From NCBI GenBank assembly GCA_017965685.1, contig JAGCPM010000060.1:1-6911 (forward strand): a stretch of 6,911 bases of DNA, read 5' to 3'. This stretch comes from Kiritimatiellia bacterium (GTDB lineage Bacteria > Verrucomicrobiota > Kiritimatiellia > RFP12 > UBA1067). The position numbers and the translations under genes are program-made. Of the stretch, positions 5,701-6,911 are shown in pieces (the first letter of the stretch is position 1; the number at the start of each line of letters is the position of its first letter). A model generated the notes under the pieces. That model had not been told where the DNA came from and searched no databases. It saw only the letters and a program-made list of their open reading frames with translations.

Positions 5701-6911
5701 GACCCAGGATCCGGGATCAGTCTCGCCAGTCTCGAGAAGATGGCGCGCGCCGGGAGACCGGAAGATGAAGTCGTACGCCATGAGCGCCGCCTCGCGGTAT
5801 GGACGCGCGGCCGGAGGATAGCCCGACGCATCAAATCCGGCGCGCTTCCAGAAGGTCTTTGTGCCGGCTACGCCGGCCGTTTTCACCGCTTTTGCATCGC
5901 CGGCCAATGCATTGTCGCGGATGTCGCTGACGCGCAGAAGCGCACCCTTGCCTGGAATGAAACGGACAAGATGCGTCGCGTGACCATAGACGCTCGTCTT
6001 GTAGATGCCGCTTGCAACGCCTTCGTCCTTCTGCCGCCAGACGTCGCGCACGGTCCACTCGCCTTCCATTCCGGCAGACTTCATGTCGAAAACGATCTCC
6101 CGCTCTTCAAGCTCCTTGTTTACGAGACCGACGGCGATCGAACCGTTGGCGAGCGGACGCGCCCAGATTTCCTGGTTCCACTTGTCGACTATCGGTGCGG
6201 CGGCAAGCCCAAGCACATCCTGGTCGATGGCAATCACCTCGTCGTTCGCAAGGAGCGCACGGGTGAAACCGTCGAGCTTCGTCATGTCGCAACCGATCAT
6301 CAGCGGCGCGGCGGCGAGCGCCCAGAGCGAAATGTGCGTGTATTGCTCGTTCGGCGCAAGGCGGCTTAACGTGAAGTTGTTCCAGTGCATCGGGCCGATG
6401 CAGAGCATGTCGGGATCGTTGAACTCTCCCGGCGCCGAATACTGCCACACCTTTTTGAGCGCATTGACGGCATGCATGATCGAGCCCCACTTGTCGAAGA
6501 TGTCGCCTGTTATGCGCCAGCTCTGGCCTCCTACCTTCGCGCCCCATGAGCCAACGTCGTCCTTTCCGTATTGGCAGAGCGAAAAGAGTATGTCGCGGTT
6601 CTGCGCACGGAGCGCATTGCCCATGATGCGGTAGGGTTTCATGGCCCGCTCCACGCCTTCGCCTGTCGCCACCTTCGAATAGCTGCACCAGTCGTGCTTC
6701 AGGTAGTCGAAGCCCCATTCGGCATACGTCTGCGCATCCTGCTCCTCGTGCTGCCAGCTGCCGGTGCAACCGCCGCAAGTCGTAGGTCCGGGCGACGAAT
6801 AGAGCCCCGCCTTGAGACCCTTCGCGTGGATGTAGTCCGCAAGACCCTTCATGTCGGGGAACCGCAGATTCGATTTTATCTTGCCGTTTTCGTCGCGCAG
6901 GGGGCCGTGGA
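2719..6911 (-). CDS. Giant multidomain enzyme: GH27 alpha-galactosidase, helical toroid-like domain and parallel beta-helix (5' end outside window)
   Basis: The frame is open to the right edge, giving 1396 visible residues; the ATG at 6850-6852 is internal, because the codons before it (HGPLRDENGK onward) match the neighbouring paralogue. Module 1 (6911 to about 5920) is most of a GH27 domain with YLKHDWC (nucleophile Asp at 6691-6693), SWRITGD (acid/base Asp at 6502-6504) and the C-terminal beta-domain. After an Ala/Gly/Lys-rich linker, module 2 (about 5850-4670) is all-helical with repeated hairpins such as 'YRDAAVAIAETYLRLQ' and 'YREAASRAFAYIE'. It resembles six-hairpin (alpha/alpha) glycosidases or lyases, but I cannot name the family. 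Module 3 (about 4605-2800) is a right-handed beta-helix of the pectate-lyase/GH110 type. It starts with DFGFSETNENN and 'ELAPGTY', and its later coils contain 'ADAHHF', 'NQDDYFNIHD', 'NNVTFDGCTF' and 'IVVRNCRFENC'. No stop or Met lies at either module boundary, which supports one polypeptide. The missing N-terminus probably holds a signal peptide and the same accessory domains as the paralogue; this is inference. Confidence 0.93.
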   Translation of the reverse strand, partial: HGPLRDENGKIKSNLRFPDMKGLADYIHAKGLKAGLYSSPGPTTCGGCTGSWQHEEQDAQTYAEWGFDYLKHDWCSYSKVATGEGVERAMKPYRIMGNALRAQNRDILFSLCQYGKDDVGSWGAKVGGQSWRITGDIFDKWGSIMHAVNALKKVWQYSAPGEFNDPDMLCIGPMHWNNFTLSRLAPNEQYTHISLWALAAAPLMIGCDMTKLDGFTRALLANDEVIAIDQDVLGLAAAPIVDKWNQEIWARPLANGSIAVGLVNKELEEREIVFDMKSAGMEGEWTVRDVWRQKDEGVASGIYKTSVYGHATHLVRFIPGKGALLRVSDIRDNALAGDAKAVKTAGVAGTKTFWKRAGFDASGYPPAARPYREAALMAYDFIFRSPGARHLLETGETDPGSWVNAYPTKMMSAMIEAMLRYAKLRPERASEALKIARAAADYLIKHSEKPGSPLASCPPTYETRPGLKVYAAKTYEGQMMMIYPADAGSAYLKLAKATNESKYRDAAVAIAETYLRLQGEDGTWPLMMFLEDGRPNGSHRLIPTGVADFLLAVADATGEAKYREAASRAFAYIETEPCRTFDWSAQFEDVGVKTAPYSNLTKDEAVDYARHVLDVFPGDSAKAEEARKLLEFGEDLFVHWERPGQHQEWTVFPCVCEQQNYNVPVDASVAKMIEAYLAFYRATKTPLDLAKAKALGDSITRAQFEFGDIPTVWTRDWVEKQLKDRRGGWLNCTVAAAFALEHLADATENGQPAGCPDFEIELPRASNGAVVKAADFGFSETNENNIVAIDAALAEAKRTGAARVELAPGTYRCFERTCGEKGIAIEGFEDFTFDGKGATLVFRRDHEPLPSQDTLLEYGANVTVRGCRRTVVENFNMDWDWETDPLAVWCRCVGKHVDNGKENSSWADFELEGPHPKYPQHVPIQLLTPFTSGKSGSRMDVSNGPRYMLGTSLGCIGSKSEWLSPTRLRVWPAVRPDYGFFPEEQAGLCGSGKNREYVRRLREGGTFTLSHSYYGLNGFVLDSNEHFTLRNVDLWACRGFGIETRGAQKYWQLVNFNIRPKPGERRPVTSTADAHHFIRSRGCGKMIGCEVAMNQDDYFNIHDRTQIAQKRSARTVEVVNSRGIGYTGFGPGTRIRLRHEDYSDAGWTGNIVKIDGESVTFDRDLPEQKGMLFVLIDDEYASENFLFKDCWFHDSPWARGLVQCNNVTFDGCTFGPMSGLPLKFMTCYSYNVWCEGIGCSNIVVRNCRFENCLADNSWHVLPNAPQITVSMLLPPEYSRMDDSVPITHPGFARQVAANKAAGRKVKPSPDAVCDMLIEKNTFVNPRGLVLLAENASRVTFRDNMVVSCGSVWEPLPCAGKIRIVGGSGNDVPEELLESDADSAETARLLNQDGNPK

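Noticed and set aside
4972..6369. Plus-strand open frame of 465 codons
   Set aside because: It is antisense to the giant gene, whose protein shows clear domain patterns on the other strand. No signal peptide or motif is seen in the plus-strand product.
6850..6852. Start of the giant gene at the ATG 6852
   Set aside because: Codons upstream of it still match the GH27 paralogue (HGPLRDENGK against HGPVRDENGK), so the gene begins beyond the right edge.
1..6911. CRISPR array, tRNA, rRNA, IS element or attachment site
   Set aside because: No regularly spaced direct repeats, cloverleaf-like sequence, transposase frame or terminal inverted repeats were seen. The whole window is occupied by three overlapping coding regions.

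Overview
The window is coding from edge to edge on the minus strand. It is part of a polysaccharide-degradation operon from a GC-rich bacterium. No gene is diagnostic of a taxon. The combination of secreted GH27 enzymes with NPCBM-like and Ig-like modules, a very large multi-fold enzyme, and a 'CCGCAAAG' type dispersed palindrome resembles environmental or gut members of the PVC group (Verrucomicrobiota, Kiritimatiellota, Lentisphaerota) or Planctomycetota. That placement is inference with low confidence.

Transcription runs from right to left. (1) 2719-6911 holds the 3' part of a giant ORF, with at least 1396 codons visible and its 5' end outside the window. It joins a GH27 alpha-galactosidase domain, an all-helical toroid-like domain and a right-handed parallel beta-helix domain. 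(2) 686-2722 is a complete stand-alone GH27 alpha-galactosidase with signal peptide, NPCBM-like domain, Ig-like domain, catalytic barrel and C-terminal beta-domain. (3) 1-689 is the N-terminal part of another secreted protein, probably a TIM-barrel glycosidase, cut by the left edge. Both gene junctions are 4-base ATGA overlaps, so the three genes are almost certainly co-transcribed and translationally coupled.

The two GH27 domains are about 78% identical by eye over roughly 315 residues, so they are tandem paralogues. One carries two extra modules at its C-terminus and the other stops directly after the GH27 C-terminal domain. The gene set suggests stepwise removal of alpha-galactose (or a related sugar) from a branched glycan, followed by attack on other linkages by the beta-helix and the downstream glycosidase. 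The substrate cannot be read from the sequence.

The most unusual local structure is a 69-base imperfect palindrome (2012-2080) inside the complete GH27 gene. It is exactly 23 codons long, keeps the frame, and adds a cysteine-rich segment to the Ig-like domain. A smaller oddity is a 9-base tandem repeat that encodes the hydrophobic core of the signal peptide of the leftmost gene. No tRNA, rRNA, CRISPR, IS element, promoter or terminator was recognised, and there is no intergenic stretch.
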